The notes beneath the pieces are model-generated. The model worked only from the letters and a program-made list of their open reading frames with translations, did no database searches and had not been told where the DNA came from. Both the position numbers and the translations under genes were made by a program. This document shows positions 1 through 8,308 of a DNA stretch of 16,210 bases, piece by piece (position 1 is the first letter of the stretch; every line of letters begins with the position of its first letter). The DNA is taken from contig CAIOXF010000192.1 of assembly GCA_903862155.1 (NCBI GenBank), positions 1 through 16,210 of the forward strand. Reading direction: 5' to 3'. This DNA comes from an uncultured cyanobacterium (lineage in GTDB: Bacteria > Cyanobacteriota > Cyanobacteriia > PCC-6307 > Cyanobiaceae).

Positions 1-1098
1 CGCCAGGGGATCGTGCACGTGATTGCCCCGGAGCTGGGCCTCACCCAGCCGGGCATGACCGTGGCCTGCGGGGATTCCCATACCTCCACCCACGGTGCTT
101 TCGGCGCCATCGCCTTCGGCATCGGCACCAGCCAGGTGCGCGATGTGCTCGCCAGCCAGAGCCTGGCCATGGGCAAGCTCAAGGTGCGCCGCATTTGGGT
201 GGACGGCCAGCTGCAGCCGGGGGTTTACGCCAAGGATCTGGTGCTGCACGTGATCCGCACCCTCGGGGTGAAGGGCGGCGTGGGTTACGCCTACGAATTC
301 GCCGGCCCCGCCATCGAGGCGCTCTCGATGGAGGAGCGGATGACCCTCTGCAACATGGCGATCGAGGGCGGTGCCCGCTGCGGCTACGTGAATCCCGATC
401 AGGTCACGTTCGACTACCTCAAGGGCCGTGCCTATGCCCCCAGCGGCGACGCCTGGGACAAGGCCGTCGCCTGGTGGCAATCCCTGGCCAGTGGCCCCAA
501 TGCCGTCTTTGACGACGAGGTGCGCTTCGATGCCGCCTCCATGGCCCCCACCGTCACCTGGGGCATCACCCCCGGCCAGGGCATCGGCGTGGATGAGGCC
601 GTGCCCACCCTGGAGCAGACTGAGCCCGACGAGCGCCCCCTCGCTGAGGAGGCCTACCGGTATATGGATTTGCAGCCGGGCCAGGCGATCGAGGGCACCC
701 CGGTGGATGTGTGCTTCATCGGCAGTTGCACCAATGGCCGTTTGAGCGATCTGCAGGCCGCGGCGGCCGTAGCCAAGGGCCGTCAGGTGGCGCCAGGCAT
801 CAAGGCCTTTGTGGTGCCCGGCAGCGAGCAGGTGGCCGCCGCCGCGGAAGCGGAGGGCCTCGACCAGGTGTTCCAGGCCGCCGGCTTTGAGTGGCGCGAG
901 CCCGGCTGCTCGATGTGCCTGGCGATGAACCCCGATCGCCTCGAGGGCCGCCAGATCAGCGCCAGCTCCTCCAACCGCAACTTCAAGGGCCGCCAGGGCT
1001 CGGCCAGCGGCCGCACCCTGCTGATGAGCCCCGCCATGGTGGCCGCCGCCGCCGTGACCGGTCGCGTCACCGACGTGCGCCAGCTTCTCAACGCCTGA
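1..1098 (+). CDS. leuC: 3-isopropylmalate dehydratase large subunit (5' end outside window)
   Basis: This is the large, catalytic subunit of isopropylmalate isomerase, which interconverts 2- and 3-isopropylmalate in leucine biosynthesis. The reading frame is open from base 1, so the gene starts upstream; 365 residues are present and roughly the first 100 of a typical ~470-residue LeuC are missing. The aconitase-family motif CGDSHTSTHGAFGA is near the start. The three expected [4Fe-4S] ligand cysteines are present: one in GSCTNGR (codon 727-729) and two in GCSMC (codons 907-909 and 916-918). The conserved SSNRNFKGRQG block follows. The small subunit leuD begins 29 bases downstream on the same strand, the usual two-gene operon. 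No defect is seen in the visible part. Confidence 0.97.
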   Translation, partial: RQGIVHVIAPELGLTQPGMTVACGDSHTSTHGAFGAIAFGIGTSQVRDVLASQSLAMGKLKVRRIWVDGQLQPGVYAKDLVLHVIRTLGVKGGVGYAYEFAGPAIEALSMEERMTLCNMAIEGGARCGYVNPDQVTFDYLKGRAYAPSGDAWDKAVAWWQSLASGPNAVFDDEVRFDAASMAPTVTWGITPGQGIGVDEAVPTLEQTEPDERPLAEEAYRYMDLQPGQAIEGTPVDVCFIGSCTNGRLSDLQAAAAVAKGRQVAPGIKAFVVPGSEQVAAAAEAEGLDQVFQAAGFEWREPGCSMCLAMNPDRLEGRQISASSSNRNFKGRQGSASGRTLLMSPAMVAAAAVTGRVTDVRQLLNA

Positions 1099-1127
1099 TC
1101 GTCTCCAGCCCGATCTCCCTGAACGCC

Positions 1128-1754
1128 ATGACTTCCGCACCTTTCCCCCAGGGCTCGATCACCGTTGTGGGCGGCACCACCGTGGTGGTGCGCGGCGATG
1201 ACATCGACACCGACCGGATCATTCCGGCCCGGTTTTTGAAGTGTGTCACCTTCGATGCGCTTGGTCCGGCCGCCTTTGCCGACGATCGGACCGAGCTGGC
1301 CAACGATCCCTCCGGCCCCCATCCCTTCGATCGCCCTGAGCACCAGGGGTCTTCGATCTTGCTGGTGAACCGTAACTTCGGCTGCGGCTCGAGCCGTGAG
1401 CATGCGCCCCAGGCGCTGATGCGCTGGGGCATCCGGGCCGTGGTGGGCGAGAGCTTCGCCGAGATTTTCTTCGGTAACTGCCTGGCCCTGGGGATCCCCT
1501 GTGCGGTGGCCGACCACGCCACGATGCTGGTGATTCAGGATGCTGCCGCCGCCAACCCCGGCGAAGCATTCAGCCTTGATGTGCAAGCCGGCATTCTCAG
1601 CGGTGCGGGCCAGGGCTGGCAGCTGGAGCTGCCCAAGGGCCCCCAGCAGATGTTGGTGAGCGGCCAGTGGGATGCCACCGGCCAGCTCATTGCCAACAAC
1701 GAAGCCCTGAAGGAGACAGCGGCACGCTTGCCCTACTTGGCGGCCTTCGCTTGA
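1128..1754 (+). CDS. leuD: 3-isopropylmalate dehydratase small subunit
   Basis: This is the small (swivel-domain) subunit that pairs with LeuC and helps close the active site around isopropylmalate. It has 208 residues, normal for the family. Characteristic stretches are the early DDIDTDRIIPARFLK and the central FGCGSSREHAPQAL followed by VGESFAEIFFGNC. I chose the ATG at 1128 because conserved sequence starts shortly after it; the frame is open further upstream, but that part lies inside leuC and reads as an arginine-rich shadow. It ends 35 bases before the convergent stop of the LptD-like gene, with no clear terminator between them. Confidence 0.96.
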   Translation: MTSAPFPQGSITVVGGTTVVVRGDDIDTDRIIPARFLKCVTFDALGPAAFADDRTELANDPSGPHPFDRPEHQGSSILLVNRNFGCGSSREHAPQALMRWGIRAVVGESFAEIFFGNCLALGIPCAVADHATMLVIQDAAAANPGEAFSLDVQAGILSGAGQGWQLELPKGPQQMLVSGQWDATGQLIANNEALKETAARLPYLAAFA

Positions 1755-1789
1755 GGGCTGGGTCTAATCCCTCAGAAGCTCCGGGTTGA

Positions 1790-4700
1790 TCAGAACAGCC
1801 GGCGCTGCGGCCCCGGCTTGCCGCTGTAAGGGACGAATGGGGTGCCCGTGCCCTTGAAGTTGAAGTCATTGAGGCGGACGCGGATGCCACCTAGCCCTTC
1901 ATAGGGGCTGTAGTACACACCGATGTCGTAGCTGCGGCGTTGCCAGCGCAGCTCCACATAGGAGTTGGTGACGCTGCCGTAGAAGCCCGAGTTGGGGTCC
2001 ACGTTGTAACCCACGCCCCCGCTGAAGAGGAGCGGACCGGCCAGCTGCTGGGTCAGGCCCACGTTGATCGTGCCGAGGTCTACGGCCCGATCGAAGCTGA
2101 ACTGGCTCAGACCTTGGCGCAGGGTGCCGCTGCCAGTCACCGTGAGTTCGGTGTAATCGAAGAATGGTTTGCTGAAGTGGCCGAGGGTGAGCGTGGGGCC
2201 GCCTGAGAGGGTGAGGGTGTTCTGGTTGGTGCCATTGCCGAAATAGGCCAGCTCGGTGGTCACGTTGGCGTTGAGCCGGAGTCCGGGCACGATCGGCCTG
2301 GGCGAATAGGCGAGCGCCTGGAGCGGGGTTGAATCCAGCGGCTTGCCCGTCCAGAGGGGCAGTGAACCATTCACCGAAGCGATCAGGTTGCCGCGCCAGA
2401 GATCGATCAGGTTGGTGGTATCGAAGTCATTGCCCTGGTAGTTGCCAACGCCGATGCGCCAGAAGTAGTTGCTGGTGAATGAGCCCCAGTTCGGCAGATT
2501 CCCCGAGTCATCCAGGGAGACGCCATAGGCGGAATACACGTCCTGCTCGCCGAGTGAGCCGTTCCAGGTGCGGTAGCGATAGGCGCCGAACAGCCGCAGC
2601 GTGCTGTCGCCCAGCAGCGGCAGTCTCACCGAACGGGCCATGTCGCCCCAGCTGCGGGTGCCGTTGGCGATGTTCGAGGGGTTGAACGTGGAGATTTCCA
2701 GGTTCGCGTCGCTGCGGAAGCCCGCGATGGGGGTGCGCAATCTGGCGACCATGCCGAACAGATCACCTGCCGCGTTGGGCTGGGAGCTTGGCGGATCTCC
2801 TGCGGATTGGCCAGGCAGTGGGTAGCTGCTGGTGTAGCCGTTGATGGCCCGTTGCACCAAGAACTGTGGCTGCAGCTCCAGGCTGCCACTGTCACCGAAG
2901 CGGATCGGTGTGAGCTTGTATCCCACGAAGAAGCCGCCGCGGTCGGTGTTGTCCTGGCCCAGCACGACGCGGTTGTCTACCTCTTCTTTCTTCTCGATTC
3001 GGGTTTGTCTAGTCACCGGGATTGGCAAGCGCTCATCGAGGATCAGCCGGTTGCGCTTGGCCTTGATCACGGTGTCTCCGTTGGGCTGCAAGGTGGCAAC
3101 CACGCCCTCTGAATTCAGCCAAGACTGGGCTGGTGTGAAGGGGTCGTTCGTGAAGGCGGCTCGATCGGCCTGCAGGCTCCCAGGCGTGAAGGTCATGCGT
3201 TTGGCCTGGAAGCGCCAGCGGCTCACGGTGCCTTTCACGAGCTCAGCGTTGCCGGCGGTGGTGAGTGATTGCAGCTGAGCGGGCCTCACCGCGCCGTACT
3301 GATTCACCGTGTCGGGGGCGGTGAGCTGGCTGGGGAAGCCAAAGCGGCGCTCTGCCTTCAGGGTTCGCTCAAAGCGCACATCGCTCACCCGCTGGTTGAG
3401 CGAATCGGTGACCTGCCGGCGAGCTAGTTCCTCCTGGCGGGCGCGCTGCCAGGCGTTGCCTTGGGGTTTGCTCTTGGTCTGGGGCTCTGCAGCAGCTCCG
3501 GTTTTTGATGTGGGGGCTGAGGCGGCGGTCGGATTGGTGGCTGAAACACCGGGTTTCCCGGTGGCTACAGCATCGAGTTGTTCGTTGAGGGTGCGCGGTT
3601 GCTGCAGGCTGTCAGGCGTGGTGCCCGGGCATCCGAGGGCCGGTGGCATGGCCGCGATGACGCGGTTCGGGGCTTTCTGATCGCCCCAGCGGTAACGCAC
3701 CCCCAGCAGATAGCCGTTGCTTCCTTCGCTCACGCCGTTGTAGGTGCCGTAGGCGCCGGAGCGGTGGTGGATGCGTCCAACCACCGACCACTGGGGATCA
3801 ACCAGGGCCTCCACTTCGAAGGCCAGGTAGTTGAGGAACTTGGAGAATCGCTCCCGGTAGGTCTGTTCGTAGTAGCTGAAATCGGTGTTGAGGCTCACCC
3901 CCTCCACCACAAAGATGTTCAGCCAGGGCCGCAGCCATAGGCGCAGGCCCAGGCCAAGCGTGCCTTCGCCGAACGACTGGGCTGGCACCGGGGCATTGGG
4001 CACCGGCTGGTTGAAAGGACCCCCCTGCTGGGCCCTGGCGATGTGCCCCATCAGGTTCACGTCGGTTTCCAGCGTGAACGGGCCGCCATCGAGCAGGCGC
4101 CGCTGGATGTTCACGCCGGTGAGGTACTCCGGCCGCCAGGAGCCCTGGAATAGGAAGGTTTCGCCGAAGTTGGCGTTCACCATCTGGCCCGCCCATGCCG
4201 TGGCGGCCCAGGGATAGGGGTGCCAGTTCGGCAGCTCCGGGATCTTCGGGGTGCAGGCCATCGGCGGCGTGGGGCCGAGGGGCTGCGAGGGCCGTTGCTC
4301 GATGTCGAGGTCCTGGGCGCTGGTGTCGAGGTCGATGACCCCGTACACGTCCTCGATCTCGCCTGCTCCTTCCAGCAGGCTGTAGCGGAGCTTGCTGGCC
4401 TGGAGGTATTGCTGGCCCCGCTGGAAGCGCACGGCACCGATGGCGTACACCGTGCGGGAATTCAGGTCGTACTCGATCCGGTCGGCGCGGATGCGACCGC
4501 CAGCAAGGGTGGCGGCCGCATTGCCGTTGGCCACCACGCGGCCTAGCTGAGCGTCGTAGCTCTGCTCGTTGGCGGAGAGGCCGATCTCCATGGGCGCCAG
4601 CTCAAACCCCTCAGCTGCTGAAGGTGTTGAAACCTTCGCGTTGGGAGGAGCGGGTTGAGCCCCAGCTGGGTTGGCTGGTGCTTGCGGGGCCGGCAACGGA

Positions 4701-4798
4701 TAGGGAACCGATGCCGCCGCGCTGGCGCTAGCGAGGGCGATCAGGCCCAGCTGAGCGGCGGCCAGGACCCGATGGCTGGACCTGGGGAACCGCCGCAC
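1790..4798 (-). CDS. LptD/OstA-like outer-membrane protein (DUF3769 type) with an embedded PagL-like barrel segment
   Basis: This is a 1002-residue protein with an N-terminal signal peptide (arginines at 2, 3, 6 and 10, hydrophobic core about 11-25, Ala/Ser-rich cleavage region to about 30). Residues ~75-160 look like an LptA/OstA beta-jellyroll. Residues ~196-372 form a second beta-rich segment that ends like PagL lipid A deacylases, with His345, Ser347 and Glu358 placed as in the PagL triad. A low-complexity Ala/Pro/Thr linker and a charged helix follow (~380-480), then another jellyroll-like part (~520-600) and a long beta-barrel to the C-terminal Phe, the usual last residue of outer-membrane barrels. 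Only two cysteines are seen in the mature chain (182, 390). By family, cyanobacterial DUF3769/LptD proteins are thought to deliver LPS to the outer leaflet; the deacylase reading is my inference. It lies 62 bases downstream of psbI on the same strand. Confidence 0.82.
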   Translation of the reverse strand: MRRFPRSSHRVLAAAQLGLIALASASAAASVPYPLPAPQAPANPAGAQPAPPNAKVSTPSAAEGFELAPMEIGLSANEQSYDAQLGRVVANGNAAATLAGGRIRADRIEYDLNSRTVYAIGAVRFQRGQQYLQASKLRYSLLEGAGEIEDVYGVIDLDTSAQDLDIEQRPSQPLGPTPPMACTPKIPELPNWHPYPWAATAWAGQMVNANFGETFLFQGSWRPEYLTGVNIQRRLLDGGPFTLETDVNLMGHIARAQQGGPFNQPVPNAPVPAQSFGEGTLGLGLRLWLRPWLNIFVVEGVSLNTDFSYYEQTYRERFSKFLNYLAFEVEALVDPQWSVVGRIHHRSGAYGTYNGVSEGSNGYLLGVRYRWGDQKAPNRVIAAMPPALGCPGTTPDSLQQPRTLNEQLDAVATGKPGVSATNPTAASAPTSKTGAAAEPQTKSKPQGNAWQRARQEELARRQVTDSLNQRVSDVRFERTLKAERRFGFPSQLTAPDTVNQYGAVRPAQLQSLTTAGNAELVKGTVSRWRFQAKRMTFTPGSLQADRAAFTNDPFTPAQSWLNSEGVVATLQPNGDTVIKAKRNRLILDERLPIPVTRQTRIEKKEEVDNRVVLGQDNTDRGGFFVGYKLTPIRFGDSGSLELQPQFLVQRAINGYTSSYPLPGQSAGDPPSSQPNAAGDLFGMVARLRTPIAGFRSDANLEISTFNPSNIANGTRSWGDMARSVRLPLLGDSTLRLFGAYRYRTWNGSLGEQDVYSAYGVSLDDSGNLPNWGSFTSNYFWRIGVGNYQGNDFDTTNLIDLWRGNLIASVNGSLPLWTGKPLDSTPLQALAYSPRPIVPGLRLNANVTTELAYFGNGTNQNTLTLSGGPTLTLGHFSKPFFDYTELTVTGSGTLRQGLSQFSFDRAVDLGTINVGLTQQLAGPLLFSGGVGYNVDPNSGFYGSVTNSYVELRWQRRSYDIGVYYSPYEGLGGIRVRLNDFNFKGTGTPFVPYSGKPGPQRRLF

Positions 4799-4860
4799 GC
4801 ACGATCAACGAACGGCGGCGATCCTGCCACGTAAGGAAAGGGAGCTGGGCCCCAGGAGTG

Positions 4861-4980
4861 TCAGTCCTCCAGGTCTTTGCGGCTGGGGGTCCGGCTGGGA
4901 TCGCTGGCCAGGAAGCCGAACACAAAGATCCCGATGAAGAAGAAAACGACCGAGTAAACCGAGATCTTGAGGGCGAGCAT
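4861..4980 (-). CDS. psbI: Photosystem II reaction centre protein I
   Basis: This 39-residue protein begins MLALKISVYSVV and ends FLASDPSRTPSRKDLED, which closely matches PsbI: a single transmembrane helix (about residues 6-26) followed by the conserved DP-R-P-RKD tail. PsbI sits beside D1 and CP43 and helps stabilise early photosystem II assembly intermediates in the thylakoid membrane. The gene is small enough to be missed by length-filtered gene callers. It reads in the same direction as the LptD-like gene, and its upstream side faces the divergent alpha-mannosidase gene across 185 bases. No strong promoter was identified there; a TAGGAT on the minus strand near 5080-5086 is only a weak -10 candidate. 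Confidence 0.95.
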   Translation of the reverse strand: MLALKISVYSVVFFFIGIFVFGFLASDPSRTPSRKDLED

Positions 4981-5147
4981 GGTCGGGCCTGCGGGGTCGA
5001 AGGGCGGGGAGGATCCGGCTATCGGGCCGGTAAGGGTGACAGCGCCGAAAGGGCCTCACCTGCCGTGCGGCTGCCGCATCATCCTATGGGCCCCTGCTGG
5101 CGAACCCGGCCTTCGAGCCGCTCAGGGGTCGTTCAGCTCCCAGGATT

Positions 5148-5157
5148 GAAACGTTTC
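5148..5157. promoter_or_regulatory. Palindrome resembling a LacI-family operator core
   Basis: GAAACGTTTC is a perfect 10-base palindrome with a central CG, eight bases before the proposed start of the alpha-mannosidase gene. AAACGTTT with central CG is the usual core of LacI/PurR/CcpA-type operators, which often control sugar genes. The flanks (ATT on the left, CGT on the right) do not extend the symmetry. Palindromes of this length arise by chance about 16 times in a window of this size, so the call rests on base identity and position only. Confidence 0.25.
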
Positions 5158-5165
5158 CGTCACGG

Positions 5166-8075
5166 TTGCCGGTGAAGCAGGGCCCGGATCGCGCCAGCTG
5201 GGATCTCTTGCCGCTGTGGCAGTGCGAGCACCCCGATGGGTTTTCGGGGTGTGCCCTCGCCCATCCCTGGGGGGCACGGCATCGGCCCGACTGGCACCGG
5301 CGCGGCCTGGTGATCTGGCCGCGGGGCGGCCAGTGGCGTCGGCTGACCGCCACGCTGGATTGCCCTGAGGCCTGGCGTCCCTATGGGGGCGCGGCCCTGG
5401 CTCGGCTCTGTCTGCGCTGGTGGGCCGATGCGGTGGAGCTGTGGGCCGATGGCCGGTTGATTCACCAGGGAGATCTCTTCGATACGGCCTGCCGCTGGCC
5501 GCTCCCGGAGGCCTGGTGGCAGGGCCAGCCCATGGCGCTGGAGCTCCGGCTGCGCAGCCCGCGCCACGACGACGGTGCCCTGATCACCAGCCGTGTGGAG
5601 CTTGAGCCCCTGGATCCGGCCGATCCCCACGATCTGCTGGGCCCCACGCGCCAGGAGCTCCAGGACCTGGTGCCGCCTGCCGGGAATGCCCCTGTGCATG
5701 TGCTGGGCCACGCCCACCTGGATCTGGCCTGGCTCTGGCCCGTGGCCGACACCTGGCAGGCCGCCGAGCGCACCTTCGCCTCGGCCCTCGATCTGATGGA
5801 GCGTTTCCCGGAGCTCCATTTCGCCCATTCCACCCCGGCCCTCTACGCCTGGTTGGAGCGCCATCGGCCGGCCCTGTTCGCCCGGGTTCAGCAGGCCGTG
5901 GTGGCTGGCCGCTTTGAGCCGATCAACGGCCCCTGGGTGGAAACCGACTGCGTGTTGATCGCCACCGCCTCGCTGTTGCGCCAGTTCCAGCACGGCCAGC
6001 GCGAAAGCCAGCGCCTGTTCTCCCAGCTGGAGCACCGCCTGGCCTGGCTCCCCGACAGCTTTGGCTTCGGCGCTGGGCTGCCGGCGGTGGCGGTTGCCAC
6101 AAATGTGCGCTGGTTCTGCACCCACAAGCTCGCCTGGAACGCCACCAACCCCTTCCCCCACCGGCTGTTCCGCTGGCGCGCCCGCTGCGGCTCCGAGGTG
6201 CTGGCCTTGATGAACGCGCCCATCGGCACCGATGGCGACCCCCTGGCCATCGCCCGCTACCGGCAGCAGTGGCAGGCGGCCACGGGGGTGGCCGAGGCCC
6301 TGTGGCTTCCCGGCGTGGGCGACCATGGCGGTGGCCCCACCGCCGAGATGCTGGAGCAGCTGAGCCTCTGGGCGGACCGGCCGGAGGCGCCGGCCCAGCG
6401 CCACGGCATCCTGCGCGACTACCTGGCCCGCCTCGAGACCAAGGCGCCTGCCTTGCCGGTGTGGCGTGATGAGCTGTATTTGGAACTGCACCGGGGCTGC
6501 GCCACCACCCGGACCGACCAGAAGCGCCACAACCGCACGCTGGAGCGGCTGCTGCGGGAGGCGGAGTTGGCCCGGGTGCTGGCGGCAGTGCCCCCCGGCC
6601 TGGGCGATGCGCCGGTGGATTGGGAGCCACTGCTGTTCCAGCAGTTCCACGACATCCTTCCGGGCACCTCGATTCCGGAGGTGTTCGAGCAGGCCGAACC
6701 CCAGTGGTGCCAGGCCCGGCGCCAGGCCAGTGCTGCCCGCGATCAGGCGTTGCAGCAGTGGCTGGGGGGCAGCTCAGTGCCCGCTGGCTGGCCCGCGGAT
6801 CGGGAGAGCTGGTGGCTGGCCCAGCTCCAGCCCCTGCAGCCGCGGCCGATCACCCGGCGTTTGCCGGCCGGCAAGTGGAGCCTGAACGGCGCATCCCTGC
6901 CCCAGCAACCGGCAACGGGCGGGGGCACCTGGGTGCAGATCCCTGGTTTGGCGGGTGTGGCGGCCTGCCGGTTGGAGCGCCAGGGCACTGATGCAGGGGC
7001 CCTGGCGCAGCCGTCGGCTGAGCTGGTGGATCCCGTGCGCATCACACGGGAGGGCGAAGGCTGGCACCTGGCCAACGGCCATCTGCAGGTGCAGCTCGGC
7101 CCCGCCGGCCTGGAGCAGCTCTGGGATGGCGCCGGCAACCGCCAACTGGCGGCGCCCGTGGCCCTGCGGCGCTACCGGGATGCCGGCCAGTTCTGGGATG
7201 CCTGGGACATTGCGGCCAACTACGGCGACCACCCCCTGCCCTGGACCTGGGAGGGCACTCCCGAGCTGGTGGAGCAGGGCCCCCTCTGCGTGAGCTTTTG
7301 CTGGCGCGGCCACTGCGGCAGCAGCGCGGTGCGGCTTGATGGCCGGCTGTTGGCCGGATGCCCGTGGCTTGAGCTCAGCTTGGCGGTGGATTGGCGCCAG
7401 CGCCATGAGCTGCTGCGCCTCGAGCTGCCCCTGGCCCAGCCGGCCAGCCGCTGGGCAGCCGACACCTCCGGCGGTGTGATCGAGCGGCCGGCGGAACCCG
7501 CCAATCCGCGGGAACAGGCCCGCTGGGAGGTGGCCGCCGTGAGCTGGCTGGCGTCTGTGGCAGCCGGTGGTGGCAGCCGGGGCGGCCTGGCTGTGTTGCT
7601 GGATGGGCCCCAGGGGGCGTCGGCCTCAGCGGAGCAGGTCGGGGTGTCGCTGCTGCGGGCGCCCACCTGGCCCGATCCCGGCGCCGACAACGGCTGGCAG
7701 CGGCAGCACCTGGCCCTGATGCCCTACGCGGGCAGCTGGAGCAAAGCGGCGGTGCCCGCGGAGGCGCAGCGGTTGCGCGAGCCGCTCTGGCTGCGGCCTG
7801 CCGCCCAACCCACTGCGGCCACCCATGTGGAGGGATTGCCGGCGCTGGAGCCGGGGTTGGTGCTGGTGGGCTGCCGCCCCACCAAAGCCGGGCCGGTGCT
7901 GGCGGTGCACAACCTCAGCCCCTGCCGTAAGCGCCTGGATCCAGGCTCCGACTGGCGGTTGGTGGAGCGCCTGGATGGATTGGATCGGCCCCAGCCGGGT
8001 CAGGGTGCGCTGGCAGCCCTCAGGCCCTGGGAGATCGGGTTCTGGCGACTGGCCCGGGTGGATCAGTCGTCGTGA
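5166..8075 (+). CDS. Glycoside hydrolase family 38 alpha-mannosidase
   Basis: This is a 969-residue member of GH38, retaining zinc-dependent enzymes that release alpha-linked mannose. The metal-binding motif GHAHLDLAWLWP has His182, His184 and Asp186. The nucleophile motif LPDSFGFGAGLP puts the likely catalytic and zinc-binding Asp at 297. Family motifs GDHGGGPT and QQFHDILPGTSIPEVF (the latter near residue 500) are present. The C-terminal half is beta-sandwich-like, as in other GH38 proteins. No signal peptide is evident, so it is probably cytosolic, with mannosides or mannose-containing polymers as possible substrates; the exact substrate cannot be read. The start is uncertain: TTG at 5166 or GTG at 5172 are the only nearby options, and there is no upstream in-frame ATG. 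Its stop overlaps the end of convergent psbN by 13 bases. Length and active site look intact. Confidence 0.92.
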   Translation: MPVKQGPDRASWDLLPLWQCEHPDGFSGCALAHPWGARHRPDWHRRGLVIWPRGGQWRRLTATLDCPEAWRPYGGAALARLCLRWWADAVELWADGRLIHQGDLFDTACRWPLPEAWWQGQPMALELRLRSPRHDDGALITSRVELEPLDPADPHDLLGPTRQELQDLVPPAGNAPVHVLGHAHLDLAWLWPVADTWQAAERTFASALDLMERFPELHFAHSTPALYAWLERHRPALFARVQQAVVAGRFEPINGPWVETDCVLIATASLLRQFQHGQRESQRLFSQLEHRLAWLPDSFGFGAGLPAVAVATNVRWFCTHKLAWNATNPFPHRLFRWRARCGSEVLALMNAPIGTDGDPLAIARYRQQWQAATGVAEALWLPGVGDHGGGPTAEMLEQLSLWADRPEAPAQRHGILRDYLARLETKAPALPVWRDELYLELHRGCATTRTDQKRHNRTLERLLREAELARVLAAVPPGLGDAPVDWEPLLFQQFHDILPGTSIPEVFEQAEPQWCQARRQASAARDQALQQWLGGSSVPAGWPADRESWWLAQLQPLQPRPITRRLPAGKWSLNGASLPQQPATGGGTWVQIPGLAGVAACRLERQGTDAGALAQPSAELVDPVRITREGEGWHLANGHLQVQLGPAGLEQLWDGAGNRQLAAPVALRRYRDAGQFWDAWDIAANYGDHPLPWTWEGTPELVEQGPLCVSFCWRGHCGSSAVRLDGRLLAGCPWLELSLAVDWRQRHELLRLELPLAQPASRWAADTSGGVIERPAEPANPREQARWEVAAVSWLASVAAGGGSRGGLAVLLDGPQGASASAEQVGVSLLRAPTWPDPGADNGWQRQHLALMPYAGSWSKAAVPAEAQRLREPLWLRPAAQPTAATHVEGLPALEPGLVLVGCRPTKAGPVLAVHNLSPCRKRLDPGSDWRLVERLDGLDRPQPGQGALAALRPWEIGFWRLARVDQSS

Positions 8076-8206
8076 TCGTCGAAGGGATCAGAGAGGGTTT
8101 TCGACGGCGGTCCGAAGGCCGTGTAGACCCCGAAGCCGGTGAGGCCGAGCAGCACGGCCAGCACTGCAATCGCCACCGAAAGGGCTGGAGAAGTTGTGGT
8201 TTCCAT
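8063..8206 (-). CDS. psbN: Photosystem II assembly protein PsbN
   Basis: This is a 47-residue protein starting METTTSPALSVAIAVL, with one transmembrane helix (about 8-30) and the diagnostic FGPPSKTLSDPFDDHDD tail. PsbN is a thylakoid protein needed for photosystem II assembly and repair rather than a permanent subunit. I chose the ATG at 8206, which gives the family's usual length. The frame stays open to 8350, but the extra 48 residues are not PsbN-like and run into the psbH leader. It is divergent from psbH, the standard psbN/psbH arrangement of cyanobacteria and plastids. Its 3' end overlaps the end of the mannosidase gene by 13 bases. Confidence 0.96.
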   Translation of the reverse strand: METTTSPALSVAIAVLAVLLGLTGFGVYTAFGPPSKTLSDPFDDHDD

Positions 8207-8272
8207 CGCGTTGCAGCAGAGGGGCCTGGGGAGGCGGGATTCGGCAGCGGCCCGGCGCGAAGCATCACAACT

Positions 8273-8303
8273 CGCGTCAGCCCGACGCGCCAGGGAGGGC
8301 GCG
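8273..8303. other. Two overlapping, mutually exclusive inverted repeats between psbN and psbH
   Basis: CGCGTC (8273-8278) can pair with GACGCG (8284-8289) across a 5-base loop. CGCGCC (8286-8291) can pair with GGCGCG (8298-8303) across a 6-base loop. The arms share 8286-8289, so only one hairpin can form at a time. They lie just upstream of the best psbH -10 candidate. The GC-rich background makes chance pairing plausible. Confidence 0.3.
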
Positions 8304-8308
8304 ACCTT

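Noticed and set aside
783..1586. 267-residue minus-strand frame across the end of leuC and leuD
   Set aside because: It is antisense to both subunits of a recognised enzyme and has no motif.
5160..6650. 496-residue open frame on the minus strand inside the mannosidase gene
   Set aside because: It is antisense to a clear GH38 gene with intact motifs. Its Gly/Gln/His/Pro-rich composition is typical of antisense frames in GC-rich DNA, and it has no recognisable domain.
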